Assembly (NCBI GenBank): GCA_963920575.1
Contig: OY986973.1
Span: 1,302,001 to 1,366,000, forward strand
Length of the DNA stretch: 64,000 nt
Source: Narthecium ossifragum
Lineage: Eukaryota; Streptophyta; Magnoliopsida; Dioscoreales; Nartheciaceae
Reading direction: 5' to 3'
In this document: one piece after another, positions 45,348 through 56,870 of the stretch
Layout of the letters: every line of letters starts with the position of its first letter
Position numbering within the stretch: the stretch's first letter is position 1
The notes under the pieces: generated by a model
Database searches by the model: none
Seen by the model: the letters and a program-made list of their open reading frames with translations, nothing else
Told to the model about the DNA's origin: nothing
Position numbers and translations under genes: made by a program

Positions 45348-45572
45348 TATGTATATCATGTCATCAAAGCTATCAAAGCTGTATTGTTGTTACTGAACGA
45401 GGTAAAGGTCCTGTTTTGGAAGAGAATAGGCCTGGTCCTAACTTGCCATAAAGGGATTAACAAGATCCTTTTGATAAAAAATTCTATATTTTATTTATCA
45501 TTACCTCGAAAGGAGAAGTCACTTCTTCCAAGCTATCATTGTTCTGTTGGGCTTATCTTTACACAGAAAGCA

Positions 45573-45920
45573 ATGGCTGCAATGGAACCCATGATCATAG
45601 TACGTTTTTTTCATCATAAAGGATCAAATCTTAGCTCTCATGGAAATATGAGCAGAGAGTATGATGCCTGGATTCGTTCTAAAGTAGCTTTTGTTCCGGT
45701 GGCTTTTTTTCTGTTATTGCTTTCTTCTTGTCCACTTCCAAATTCCAACCCACCAAATGATGGAGACGTTCTCTTTAGCCTCGGAATCATCCAGTCTGAG
45801 TGCATTTTGTTGCCTGTATTAATAAATTACATCCCATCATATATCAAGTTGGATTGTGCACTCAAGTTGGTGCTTGGTTTACCTATTTCCCTTAAGATAT
45901 TAATAAAAAATACTCCTTAA
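45573..45920 (+). CDS. Unrecognised small ORF (115 codons), doubtful
   Basis: An ATG-started frame, MAAMEPMIIVRFFHHKG..., contains one hydrophobic stretch (VAFVPVAFFLLLLSS) and ends IKNTP. The open frame extends further upstream without an ATG into the MULE-MITE end. I recognise no family. It may be a chance frame or a decayed element. Confidence 0.15.
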   Translation: MAAMEPMIIVRFFHHKGSNLSSHGNMSREYDAWIRSKVAFVPVAFFLLLLSSCPLPNSNPPNDGDVLFSLGIIQSECILLPVLINYIPSYIKLDCALKLVLGLPISLKILIKNTP

Positions 45921-46340
45921 TTCATATTATTGATATACATAATTAAATTTTCAAATTAATAGATTCAACGTCAACCTTATGAGGAGCAATTTCAGTTATG
46001 CGTTATCCCATCCAACCTATAATAAAGTTGATTATAATTATAACTATTAAGATTTGTATAAGTCGAGAGATACGAGGAGATTAGAAGATTATTATATTAT
46101 ATGAGGGGGTTTTAGTGTGGGAGTGGTTCTTAGGGTAGAGTTGGGTGAAATGACTATTGGGTGATTACCTTGTCAAGTGGTAAGGGCACTGTTAGTGAAA
46201 AAGATACTGAGGATATTGAGGGCAGGAGATTGAGAGAGAGGCGTAGGAGGTTACAAAAATATTTTTTTCAGACCGTGCCCAACACTAGCTACTGAGACGG
46301 TAGTCATAAACAAGGCTTAGCATGAGAAAAAAAAAAGACG

Positions 46341-47044
46341 TCAACCTTATAAGGAGCAATAACGGTTAACCTGCATTAATTCATATCCCCTAAGTTTCTT
46401 TATATATATTCTCTAAGTTTGCTTTATATAAACCTGCATTAATTCATATCAACCTAAGTTCTATTAATATTATCTTATGCAATATACAAATACTTATATT
46501 TATATTTATTTTATATACCCTAAGTTAGACTTATAATATTTTATTTTATATTTTATTGGCTATGTTTTATGGTGGCAGTGAACAAAAAGGTATGACCAAT
46601 TTTCGAACCTTGGACCACCTACGGGTCAACACAGCCGTCTAACCAGATAAACTACAAGGAGTTTGTTAAGATTTTATATTAACAATAACTAAAAACTATG
46701 TCAGGGGTACAGGTGAGTACTAGTCAACCTTATAAGGAGCAATAACAGTTAAACCTACATTAATTCATATCCCCTAAGTTTCTTTATATATATTCTCTAA
46801 GTTTGCTTATCAACCTAAGTTCTATTAATATTATCTTATGCTAAGACTTATATATTATTTTATATACCCTAAGTTAGACTTATAATATTTTTATATTTTA
46901 TTAGCTATGTTTTATGGTGGCAGTGAATAAAAAGCTACGATCAACCTTCGAACCCTGGACCACCTACGGGTCAACACAGTCGTCTAACCAAACAAACTAC
47001 AAGGAGTTTATTAAAATTTTATATTAGTAATAACTAAAAACTAT
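46341..47044 (-). repeat. Tandem repeat pair with tRNA-like (SINE-type) internal promoter boxes
   Basis: Two collinear copies (46341-46700 and 46724-47044) begin TCAACCTTATAAGGAGCAAT and share TTTATGGTGGCAGTGAA and CACCTACGGGTCAACACAG. On the minus strand both read TGGTTAGACGG (A-box-like), then about 25 bases later GGTTCGAA (B-box-like), as in tRNA-derived SINEs. The second copy lacks about 35 bases present in the first. Related blocks occur at 1512 and 45972. No folded tRNA is present. Confidence 0.6.
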
Positions 47045-47670
47045 ACCCTGAGTATTAGTTACTGATATAGTCCAACCATGGACTGCAATTAATGAAGTCA
47101 GAATCAGCGAATCTGAAAATTAATTGACAACAACTGAACTATGATATCTAATTGGTTCGCGATTATCGGACATGCAGCATTTACATGGAGTCAAATTAAG
47201 TACAAAAATAGTCTTCAATGTGGCCTTGTGTTGCATCGCATGTTACAAACAAATGGGCCGTATTTCATGATTCTATATCAAGTGTAGGCCTATGATGCAG
47301 GCCCAAGTGACCTGCAAAAATGGGCTAAGTTTAGCCAGCCCAAAATCAATTCCATTCCGGCCAGACCGGCCCTGGATTTGTGGCTTAGGCGGAGATTAGC
47401 AGCGGTTCTCTGTTTGTGGGCTATAACCTATTGCCCAAATCAGCCCACAGTAGGGGAACGGCTTGGCCCTGTCCATCTCCCACTCACGTCGTTGCCGTTA
47501 CCAGAGGCCACGTCATCAAATCTGTGCACCTTCCCCCTTTTAATCTGCAACCGTCCTCGAACAGTTAAAAAGTCATAACGCCGCCGGTATCGGGGCCGCT
47601 TTCACAACCCAAATCCGCCAATAGGAATTGGGGGAAGACGGTGGAAAGAGGCGGAGCCGTATCGGATCGG

Positions 47671-50600
47671 ATGGTTTCGGACGAGGAGCTGGTGGCTCGG
47701 CTGCGGGAGTTCCTTCGGAGCTCCGACTTGGCCACGACCACCACCGCCATCGCCCGGCGACGCCTCGAGGAGGACTTCGGCGTCGAGCTCTCGCACAAGA
47801 AGGCCTTCATCCGCGAGCAGGTCGACCTGTTCCTCCAGTCCGAGCTCGACCTCGAGCCCAATAAGGAGTCCGACGGCGCCAATCACGAGGTGGAGGACAA
47901 CGGAGATGGCGATGATGGGGCCGAAGCTAGCGGCGATGAGGAGGAGGAGGAGGACGGGGAGGAGGAGGGTGGGGATGATGGCGATGAGGAGGAGGAGGAG
48001 GATGAAGATAGGAGTAATGGCGGGAGCAGTAAGAAGAGGAGGTGTGATTGTCTTATTGATCTTTATTATGGTATAGTCTGGTTATGCTTCAATTCAAGTT
48101 GGTATCGGCGTCGATGTCATCTTGAAATTGTTTAATTAGGGTGCATTTCTGCTTAATGGGGTTATATTTAGGTTCATTTTCCGTCGTAAGTTGATGCATT
48201 TATGTTGGCATCTGGTAGTGCTTGCGATAATGTGGCTGCTTAGTAGCTCGATGTATAGCTTATTGGGGCTAATGCTGTTTAGTTTTACTTGTCTGTACGG
48301 ATAGTTTTTCCATTTGCTTTCTGGCTTTCTAGCTTGTTGCCCATTCAAGCGAGCTTGCTTTCTGTGGAAAATTGATAAATTAATGAGATGAATGCTTTAA
48401 ACCTTTTCAGAATTGTAGTTGATGTTGATAGGCTTGTAGAAAGGCATGGTATTTTCTACAAATGAACCCATCTAGGCATTTAGAGTAGTGATCTCTGATG
48501 AATGCTGCAACGCTTCAAGTGATCTGCTATATCTTGAAGCTTCCCTTAAGCAATTAGGAAGCTACATTTTGAACCGCTTAGTTGTGCTTAAATGGGTTTA
48601 ATTTCCACCTTCTAGCTATTATCTTTCATGGACTTTTGCTCTTACGTGCTCATCAATCTTTGCTCGTTTTGTCATATAGATCAAACGAACTAAATAGCGA
48701 GGTGAAGAAAAGGGGTGGATTTACAAAACTGTGTAGTCTCTCTCCACAACTTGAAACTTTCTTTGGTGTATCTGAGTTGGCCAGAACCGAGGTAAAGCTT
48801 GTAACCATGGCACGTGTTTTACTACCATTGCAGCTATAAGATTCATGACATACCCTATTATTGTGTTTCAGGTTGTCAAAAAACTTTGGGCTTATATTCG
48901 TGAAAATAATTTGCAAGATCCAAGTAATAGGAGAAAGATATTATGTGATGAGAAGTTGCGGACCCTTTTCAACGTTAGTACGATTGACATGTTTCAAATG
49001 AACAAAGCTTTGGCAAAGCATATATATCCTCTGGGCTCAGAAGACGGTAGTATCTTATGCTAGCTCTATTTCTGCACTTAATTTATGATCTTAATCTGAA
49101 ACTATTATGTTGGATCAAACTTATTTTGCTTTACATTCTCCAGGACTAGGAGCACGCACACACGACTCTGGAGACTAAGTATAACTATTGTTTGTTAGAC
49201 AGACAACTATCATTGTTTGAAACTTGGCTTTGTTTCTAGTAATTATATTGCTCGTTATTTTGACAAATAAACCCATAGACCTAAAAGTTTCAAAATTTAT
49301 CTCTCATTTTAAATTTATGTTCATGCAAGAGGTGAAGACAATCTGAAAAATAGGCCACTTTAACCATTATGGTCTCAAATCTCCTAAGCTTTCTCAACGA
49401 TGCATGCCTACAAGCTGCCCACATGTAATACGTCCAGAACTTACTTTCAATGAGTTTGGAATAAGCGTTGGTTTCTTTTACTTGGTATGTTATGTTGATG
49501 CAGTATCATATGTTGGATTCAATGATTACAGTAGGAAACATGAATTATTTCCTTCATGGTGTATTTTTATGTGATCCTAATAGGCACAGAGCGGAATCTC
49601 ATTCTTTGGTTTCTGTTATATCATTCTTTCCTGGATGATATCTTTAATGCTTCAAATCCAATTTTCATGGACCACAGTCAAATTTGGCGCTTTATGCAAA
49701 TTATTTTATTTTTATTATATTGATTTTCTAGTTAGTGAACTTATATCCATCATGTCAATCAGCTGTTTTAGAATTCTTTTATTGTATGCGTGGAACTACC
49801 AGGATTAGGTAAAAAATGGCATAACTGAACGGACTTTTGTTTTCTTGCTGCTTTCAAATTCAGTTATCTCCGCCAATAGAAATCTCCTTATCATTTTCTT
49901 CCCTTTTGTTGATTCTGCTAATTTAATATGCTGTTCCTTTCCTGCTGGAGACATCCTCCATATGCTCTCTGGGTGGATATAGTATAGTTACTACTATTTT
50001 CCATTTCTTTTGCGCATATACATACTAGCCAAGAATTGACTCAACTCACTTTGTTCTTTGTTTTATACGTGGAAGGCATCCAGCTTAACTATAATGCTCA
50101 CAATAAGATAAGTTCCCCTATATTTTGTTTCTTTTGTAACTATTAGCTGTTTTTATTATTTGGCAGGTCCCGTCAAGTCTACACCAAAGGAAAAGCAGCA
50201 GAAAAAAGAGAAGGGAGAAGGTTTGATAACCAAGTCCTCATGCTCTGTTGGCATGATTAACAGAATGAAATGACATTTTTTCCTTTACCTATCAGGTTCC
50301 CATGAATTGCGGAAAAAAGACAAGCGACAAAAGAGAGCAAGTTCAGGCTTTCTTAAACCCCTTCCACTTTCAGATGCTATGGTGAAGTTCATTGGTACTG
50401 GTGAAAATGAACTACCAAGATCTGATGTTGTTAAAAGAATATGGGACTACATTAAGCAAAACAACCTGCAGGTATTTTTCACCATTTGGTTTGATTTTAT
50501 TGACTGCTGCTTGTAATTTTCCTGTTTTCATTTTTTCCCTTATGAGGATCAAGACACCTACTTGTGATACAAGTGCACCAGCATTGAAACGTTAATACTT

Positions 50601-52232
50601 TTGAGGTCTCTACCAGTTAGTAGAGTTACAGATATGGTTTGGGATATAGACTAACGATAGTAATATGAACTGGTTGTATGCTAAATCCAGGTAGGCTACC
50701 GTACCAAGGTTTACATTTTTGGCGTCCTTTCAAGGGCTGAATAGGAATCATTAATATAGTATATGGGAATCATTAATATAGTATATGATAGGTGTTTTGG
50801 CAAAAAGAGAGAATCATGCCTGCACATGTCTTTCTCTACATTCATATATGTTACTGCCACCTATTTGATTCTTCCTTGCCTATATTTTGCCTCCTGCCTC
50901 TTTTCTAGTTCAGTTGTGACTTGTGGTTATGTATCAGCTTACCCCAATGTATCACAACGTATTCAGTTTTGGCTCATTTTGTTGTCATGTCTATTGGGAG
51001 GGCGTTTGTTTTCTCTGTTAGAACCAGTATATATGAAGCTCATTATCTCATTGTGGATCAGAGGTTGTAAAAGGCACCACATGCTCTGTATAGGCTAGAG
51101 CATGGAAATAATCCTTAAAATAGCACATTCTGCAGTGCAAGTGATTGTCTTTCCAAACCAAGTAATCACTGCTTCAGCAAGTTCTTCAGAACCAGAAATG
51201 CTTTATGCGGCTTCAACCAGTTCTGCTTACCTCTACTCAGCTTTCCTTTTGAGAAAAGGTCCTAATACTACAAATTTCTTCTCTATCCGTCATTTTGAGA
51301 GCTGCAAAATCATTTTTCCATGGCACAATTGTTCAAGGACTTAACGTGTGATAGTCCTTGTGACGAATAGTGTCCTGCAGTCCAGGACAACTGTTCCAAA
51401 AGATGCCCATGACCAGTCCTCAAGATCAAGAAGTACTCATTGTCAATCAGATAATTTATGTATTGCTCAGGACTCAGGAGTCAGGTCTATCTTCTTAACT
51501 GCATTCATTTACAACTGTCTAGGGGGCAGCAGTGCCTTTAAAGCCAGTAAGCGACCTTGTTTGTCGTACTGATAAAGTGCATCACAATAAAGCATTTATC
51601 TTATCGTGATGGAAAACGATGTAGCATATATAATTTATGTTGGCTGCTTAATTTGTCATATTTTAGCATTCGAGGAAATAACAAATATGTTTTAAGCTTT
51701 TCTCTACACCTTGATGCATAAAATGCTCCTGTCGATGAATCCTCTATCTGGCATCATGAGTTGATCTGCTTGGTACTGATCTTTCTCATAACAAAGTGAA
51801 TCGAATGTGCTTGGAATGGTAAATCAAACTTACTTGCCATACATCTTAAATGGCTATTGACTTTTCTTATCAGGTATCTTTAAGAATTGAATACGCAGTT
51901 ATATTTGTGATTGCTGTGAACTAAAGCATGAAATCAAACATGTGGTAATAGTGATGAGGTTTTCTAAACATGTGGTAATAGTGATGAGGTTCTCTGTCAT
52001 TTCTGTTGAGGGAAAATAAAGCTTACTGCATGTTTCTGTTAGTTTTTCTTTTAATCCAATCCATTACACTGAATTTGGTTTTACCATTTTCCTTTTTTTT
52101 TGGCAGGATCCTGCTGATAAGAGGAATATCATCTGTGATGAAAAGCTTAAAGAACTGTTCAATGTCGATTCCTTCACTGGCTTCACAGTTTCAAAGCTCC
52201 TGACTGCTCATTTCATCAAGGCTGAACAGTGA
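47671..52232 (+). CDS. DEK_C plus tandem SWIB/MDM2-domain protein
   Basis: Plant proteins with this layout are nuclear chromatin or transcription cofactors related to yeast UAF30. Exons 47671-48041, 48680-48791, 48872-49046, 50167-50220, 50296-50471 and 52107-52232 keep frame and give 337 aa. Residues 1-60 (MVSDEELVARLREFLRSSDL ... LSHKKAFIREQVDLFL) form a DEK C-terminal-type DNA-binding fold. A highly acidic Glu/Asp/Gly stretch (75-115) and a basic patch follow. SWIB domain 1 spans about 136-215 (GGFTKLCSLSPQLETFFGV ... ILCDEKLRTLFNV) and SWIB domain 2 about 258-335 (GFLKPLPLSDAMVKFIG ... IICDEKLKELFNV). The two domains share NNLQDP and CDEKL but are interrupted by introns at different points. 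The ATG at 47671 begins the conserved MVSD block; the in-frame sequence upstream lacks an ATG. Confidence 0.94.
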
Positions 52233-53431
52233 TTCCCACCAGATCCTCCGGCCAACCCAAGAAAGTGGGCAATTTTGTCTCCGGGTGTAATCCGATAGCA
52301 ATTCTAGAATGTAACTTTTTGCTCATGCACAACCTCTATGCCCCTATGGGATGGTGACAGGATAGAAAGTGAAATCATTTGTTCATCTCTTTATCTGAAC
52401 AGTTACCATCTTTGCCTGTGAGTCTTTTGGAATTGTAAATACAAGATATGACTCGATGGGTAGATCTAAATCTTGGGAATTCCACAAGTTTCAGGTGTTT
52501 TTTTTTCCCCTAACAAGATAACTATACTGCGTCACCTTTCTTTTTTTGTGACAGAGATCTATCAAGTTAGCGGAGCTTATCATGTTCTGAAGAAGACAAG
52601 GGGACCTCCTGACAACAGCAAGCATGGCGCCATCTGTGAAATTCCCGCGTTTTACTTCGCCGGTACGCCACTTATATATCATCTCTAGTGTCCTCTATTT
52701 ACGTGTCCCCATTATAAGCATAGATTGCGACAGCTACAGTGGCCCTGACAGTGATCCCTCCCTCCTCCTATCTTATCCACAATCCATCAGAGGGTTTAGA
52801 ATCTTTGGATATGCTTCTTACTTGATAAGAACCACCTTGTATAGTGTTTTTGGCTTGATTCATCCGGCTGGATATGTTATCACCGTCCATTTGATGGAGA
52901 GGGACTCACTCCATGTGAAGTAGGGCCCTTAATTAGAGGAACCCAACTGGAATCTTGAGTACTAATGGAGGTGAAAAAAGGACAGCTTGTGGGCACTATT
53001 AAAATGGGAAAGGGATAGCTGAATAGCTTACACCTGCACTCTGGGTATCTCCTAAGGTCCACTTCAAGATATAGATTCCTCGCACCATAAACTTTGCCGT
53101 GCATCAAATGAGACTGTTGACCTGCTGTCAGCCTTCACCGTCCATTTCCACTTAGATTTCAGCCAGCCGATCATCGCATCGTGTCGAAACCTTTCATCTC
53201 TCCAACATCAACCACATACTTTGGTTCCACTGCTGATCAAAGAACTAATGGATTGATTGGAGTTGGAACTTGAATGCAGATGATTTTGCACTATTAAAAT
53301 AGAACTTAGATAGTTAAATCTATCTATTGTTATTTTCTTCAGTTTTTAGCTCAATAGATTATTTATCTGGAGTTCTTAATCTGATTCTATCCCTTCAACC
53401 CATTTTTGATGATTTAAAAGGAGACCCCAAA
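52233..53431. other. SWIB gene 3' flank, no gene seen
   Basis: The probable 3' untranslated region is followed by spacer DNA. No coding region is recognised on either strand. Confidence 0.5.
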
Positions 53432-53752
53432 ATGAGTTCCTGTATTAATCTGAAAAAGTTTTTGACTTCAGAAATTAGGTATCGTAACAACATTAAGAAC
53501 AAGATCTCAGCAAGATACACATGTTCCTATGGGAAATCATTTTCGGATGGGAATGATGATCTTAGAGGAGTGGTGGAGGCGAGATTCTTGAAGCCACCAA
53601 GGAATGGATGGAGGTCAATGCTGAAATCTTTTTTTACGCAGATTTTCCGGTGGGTGGCTAATGTTGGTCGCTTCAAGGATGCGTTGATGGCTTTTGGCTG
53701 CTCCAAGAGCCAAACGGTATACCAAAAGTCGAAAGTGGAATCCACACAATAG
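53432..53752 (+). CDS. Unrecognised small ORF (106 aa), doubtful
   Basis: The frame starts MSSCINLKKFLTSEI and ends KSKVESTQ. It is Lys/Arg-rich with no signal or membrane segment. No domain is recognised and no promoter is obvious. The upstream sequence stays open without an ATG. It may be a decayed exon or chance. Confidence 0.15.
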   Translation: MSSCINLKKFLTSEIRYRNNIKNKISARYTCSYGKSFSDGNDDLRGVVEARFLKPPRNGWRSMLKSFFTQIFRWVANVGRFKDALMAFGCSKSQTVYQKSKVESTQ

Positions 53753-56317
53753 CTACTTACTGTGCTACCGTATTATATATTTAGATTAGGCATGATAAAC
53801 TCTGCTCCTAGGACCTAGGATATGCGGTATGTCTTTGATATCACCGGCTACAATAATCACAATATTTTAAATCTTATCATTGATGATTGTGTGGGTGCAT
53901 GGACCCATCTTGAATGCACTTTGTACACTTATTTCTCGTAAAAATATATGACGATAACTTTTCAAACAGGCTCGTGAATAACTTCTTTTTTTCCCGGAGA
54001 AAAAACATGCGGAAAAGAACAATAATAGTATATGAGGAATACTGGAATAGGCATCAGCTAACTCTGTGTCAACAATTGAGGTGAGACAAAAGGATGCAAT
54101 CGCAATCGGCTCTGGTGGGACAGATCGTGAAAGCAACCAAATTGACATAGTATAGTGACCGGGGTTGTTAAGGCTTGTAACCTCCTCCTGCGTGAGCCTT
54201 TTAGTTTGAATCCTCTGTGCTAGGGATTTATGATTGTATTGGGGGTATTTATCCACACTAAATCAGGATAGAAGGCCTAATTTGTTATAAAGAGAAGACA
54301 TTGTAGAGCCGGAGTGAATTTCCAATCAAGTGGGGAAATGCGTAGGAATAAGAATTTAAGGTGATTCCGAATTTCCGATGATATATTGTTTTAGCTTGGC
54401 CAAAAGATTATTGATCATGGTTAATCTCTTAAGTCTAAAAATATCAGTTGGTTTGATGCTAAAATTAACCAAATAGTTTTTGTTCAAATGCTTGATAGTT
54501 TTGCAATATATTACCGATATCAAAATACGAATTTCTTATTTTTTTAATGCAAACTTGAGCCCGAAGGCTAATGGAAAAGTTAGATCCAAGAGACAACCAC
54601 ACATGTTGAAGAATTAAAAGAAAAAAAGTATATGAAGATTAAAAGGGATAAGACTGTTCATGATTGCAATGGGTCTCAGTAGTTCTTTGAGTTATGACTC
54701 ATGATTCATGAACTTGGCATGACAAAAGTTATTCCACGAGAATCATATTCCAGCAACCTTACAAAATAATAAAGGCACTTAAATTCTCAGGAAAAGCAAC
54801 CTTTTGGATTCTTTGATTGGAGAAGGGAACAACTCTTGGAGGTCCTCCCTGTTCACATGATTCCATGGGCTTCCATGGATCGCCAAACCAATCCTTTAGC
54901 ATCTCAATTTTTCTGACACAAGGAAGCTAAACCTTTAACATACAAAGGAGGATTCCCATGTCACATTTGAAAACTATAAACTCAAAACTTGTCGAGCTTT
55001 GGCGAATATGACAAGACAAATTAAGCATGTATATAAGAATACTCGACCATCAATTGATTTTGACTAATATTAAGTAGCTGGTGATAATAATAATAATAAT
55101 AAACATGCTTATGATGGCTATTTTGCATTTAATAAATACATGAATTGATGGATATTATAACAAAAATTGGACTTATAAAAGAACATATTATGTATATATA
55201 GATTATGTTCTAAAAACAGATCCATCCTAATAACCGCAACAATTCTTTTGATGGGTCTATAAAAAACAGTAGAGTAATTTGCATATATGTGGTATTTCAT
55301 GTTACCTTTTGTATATTAGTGTCACTTTTGATTTTTTTTTTTTTTTGTTTTTGCATATCAGTGACATTTTTAGTTGACATGATGAAATTATCATTCACTT
55401 ATGTGCAATTGCTCATTTTTTGTTCAACTTTATGCACTTACTATCAAGCTTCCTTCACTTATTGCGTAATTTCATATATTTATTGCACAAATTCATTTAT
55501 TTATTATACAATTATTATCTTGTTAATCACATTATGAATGAAGTTGCGCAAGCAAGTGAATGAAACTACGTAACAAGTAAGGATAATTTCATCATGTGAA
55601 GAAAAAATGTCACTAATATATAAAAAAAAACATAAAAATGATATTAATATGTAAAAAAGCAACATAAAGTGTCATTAACATGTAAATTACTCAAAAACAG
55701 CTCGCAGCGGATGATCTTGATTCAAAGGATGGAATCTGACAAGCAGCAGATGGCCTTGATCCAAAGCATGGAATCTGACAAATAAAACTAGGTAGCAAGC
55801 ATCCATGGCTTTGCATCTAGCGTTTGCTTCTTTTGTGGGGAGGGATGGACAGATTCCTCAATGGACATCCTAAGTAGTGTCCTGCTTGATTTAGAATCCA
55901 CCTCCTTGAAAGGATTAGTTGCTAAACCTTTCTTCTAGTGTTGTTGGTTGGAGGACACCCTATATTCAAATCTGGGCTCTTCCTTTTAAGGATGTCATTT
56001 TCTCTTGGATGGTTTAATAATCTTTGGATAAGGGTACCCACTAATAAAGAATTCCTTCTGATCTATCTCTCTTCCTTTATTATTATGTTGACATCAACCT
56101 TTCTTTTTGTAATCATGCTTATTCTCCGTGGAAGAAGAGATTACGGAATGGATGGTTACCCCATGTGTAATGTGTAGCCCATGTCTCTCTTTATTAGTTG
56201 AGCATGTTATCTGAACTTCAATGATTAAATGTCATATATGATAATTTCTGAATAGCACAACGTAGATGGGTCAGCATATTTTCTTGCATTAGTTGTCTCC
56301 AATCGAACCCTTGGAGG
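53753..56317. other. Intergenic AT-rich spacer, no gene seen
   Basis: Includes a (AAT)n run near 55086-55104 and T-rich tracts at 55328-55349. A segment around 55920-56180 reads faintly like a LINE coda on the plus strand but has several stops and no firm motif. Confidence 0.5.
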
Positions 56318-56325
56318 TCTCAAAC

Positions 56326-56862
56326 TAGGGGTGGCAATTTGACCCGTAACCCGCGAACCCGACCCGACCCGACCCGAATTTCACGGGTTTGGGTTTAGGG
56401 TATTCGGGTGCGGGTCGAAAACGAGTCGACCCACCACCGACCCGCCAAAAATTGGGTCGGGTTCGGGTTAAGGAGGCTAACCCGTGACCCGAACCTGACC
56501 CGACCCGTGACCCGTTAGTGACATGTTTAGTGACCCAAACCCGACCCGTGACCCGTTTGACCCGTCAATGACCCGTTTAACCCGCCTAACCCGCCTAACC
56601 CGCCTAACCCGTGACCCGCCAAACCTCTCTCTCTTTAATTTTATCATTTAACTCGCCAAACCCGACCCGACCCGACCCGACCCGTTTAATAAACGGGTTA
56701 GACGGGTCGGGTCGGGTTGACCCGTTTAAAAATGGGTCGGGTTCGGGTTGATAAAATCGACCAGTTTAATAAACGGGTCGGGTTCAGGTTGGCCTTTTGG
56801 GTCGGGATAATGGACCTCAACCCGACTCGAACCCGACCCGTCGACCTGTTTTGCCACCCCTA
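56326..56862. mobile_element. hAT-type non-autonomous element, GGGTCGGGTC-repeat type
   Basis: Perfect 12-base inverted ends TAGGGGTGGCAA and TTGCCACCCCTA, flanked on both sides by TCTCAAAC (56318-56325 and 56863-56870), the 8-bp target duplication of hAT transposons. Most of its 537 bases are (GACCC)n/(GGGTC)n-related arrays in inverted orientation. No coding. Open frames across it reflect absence of stops in the repeats. Confidence 0.93.
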
Positions 56863-56870
56863 TCTCAAAC

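Noticed and set aside
46600..46645. A tRNA gene
   Set aside because: Boxes are tRNA-like but no acceptor or anticodon stems form; a SINE-type relic fits better.
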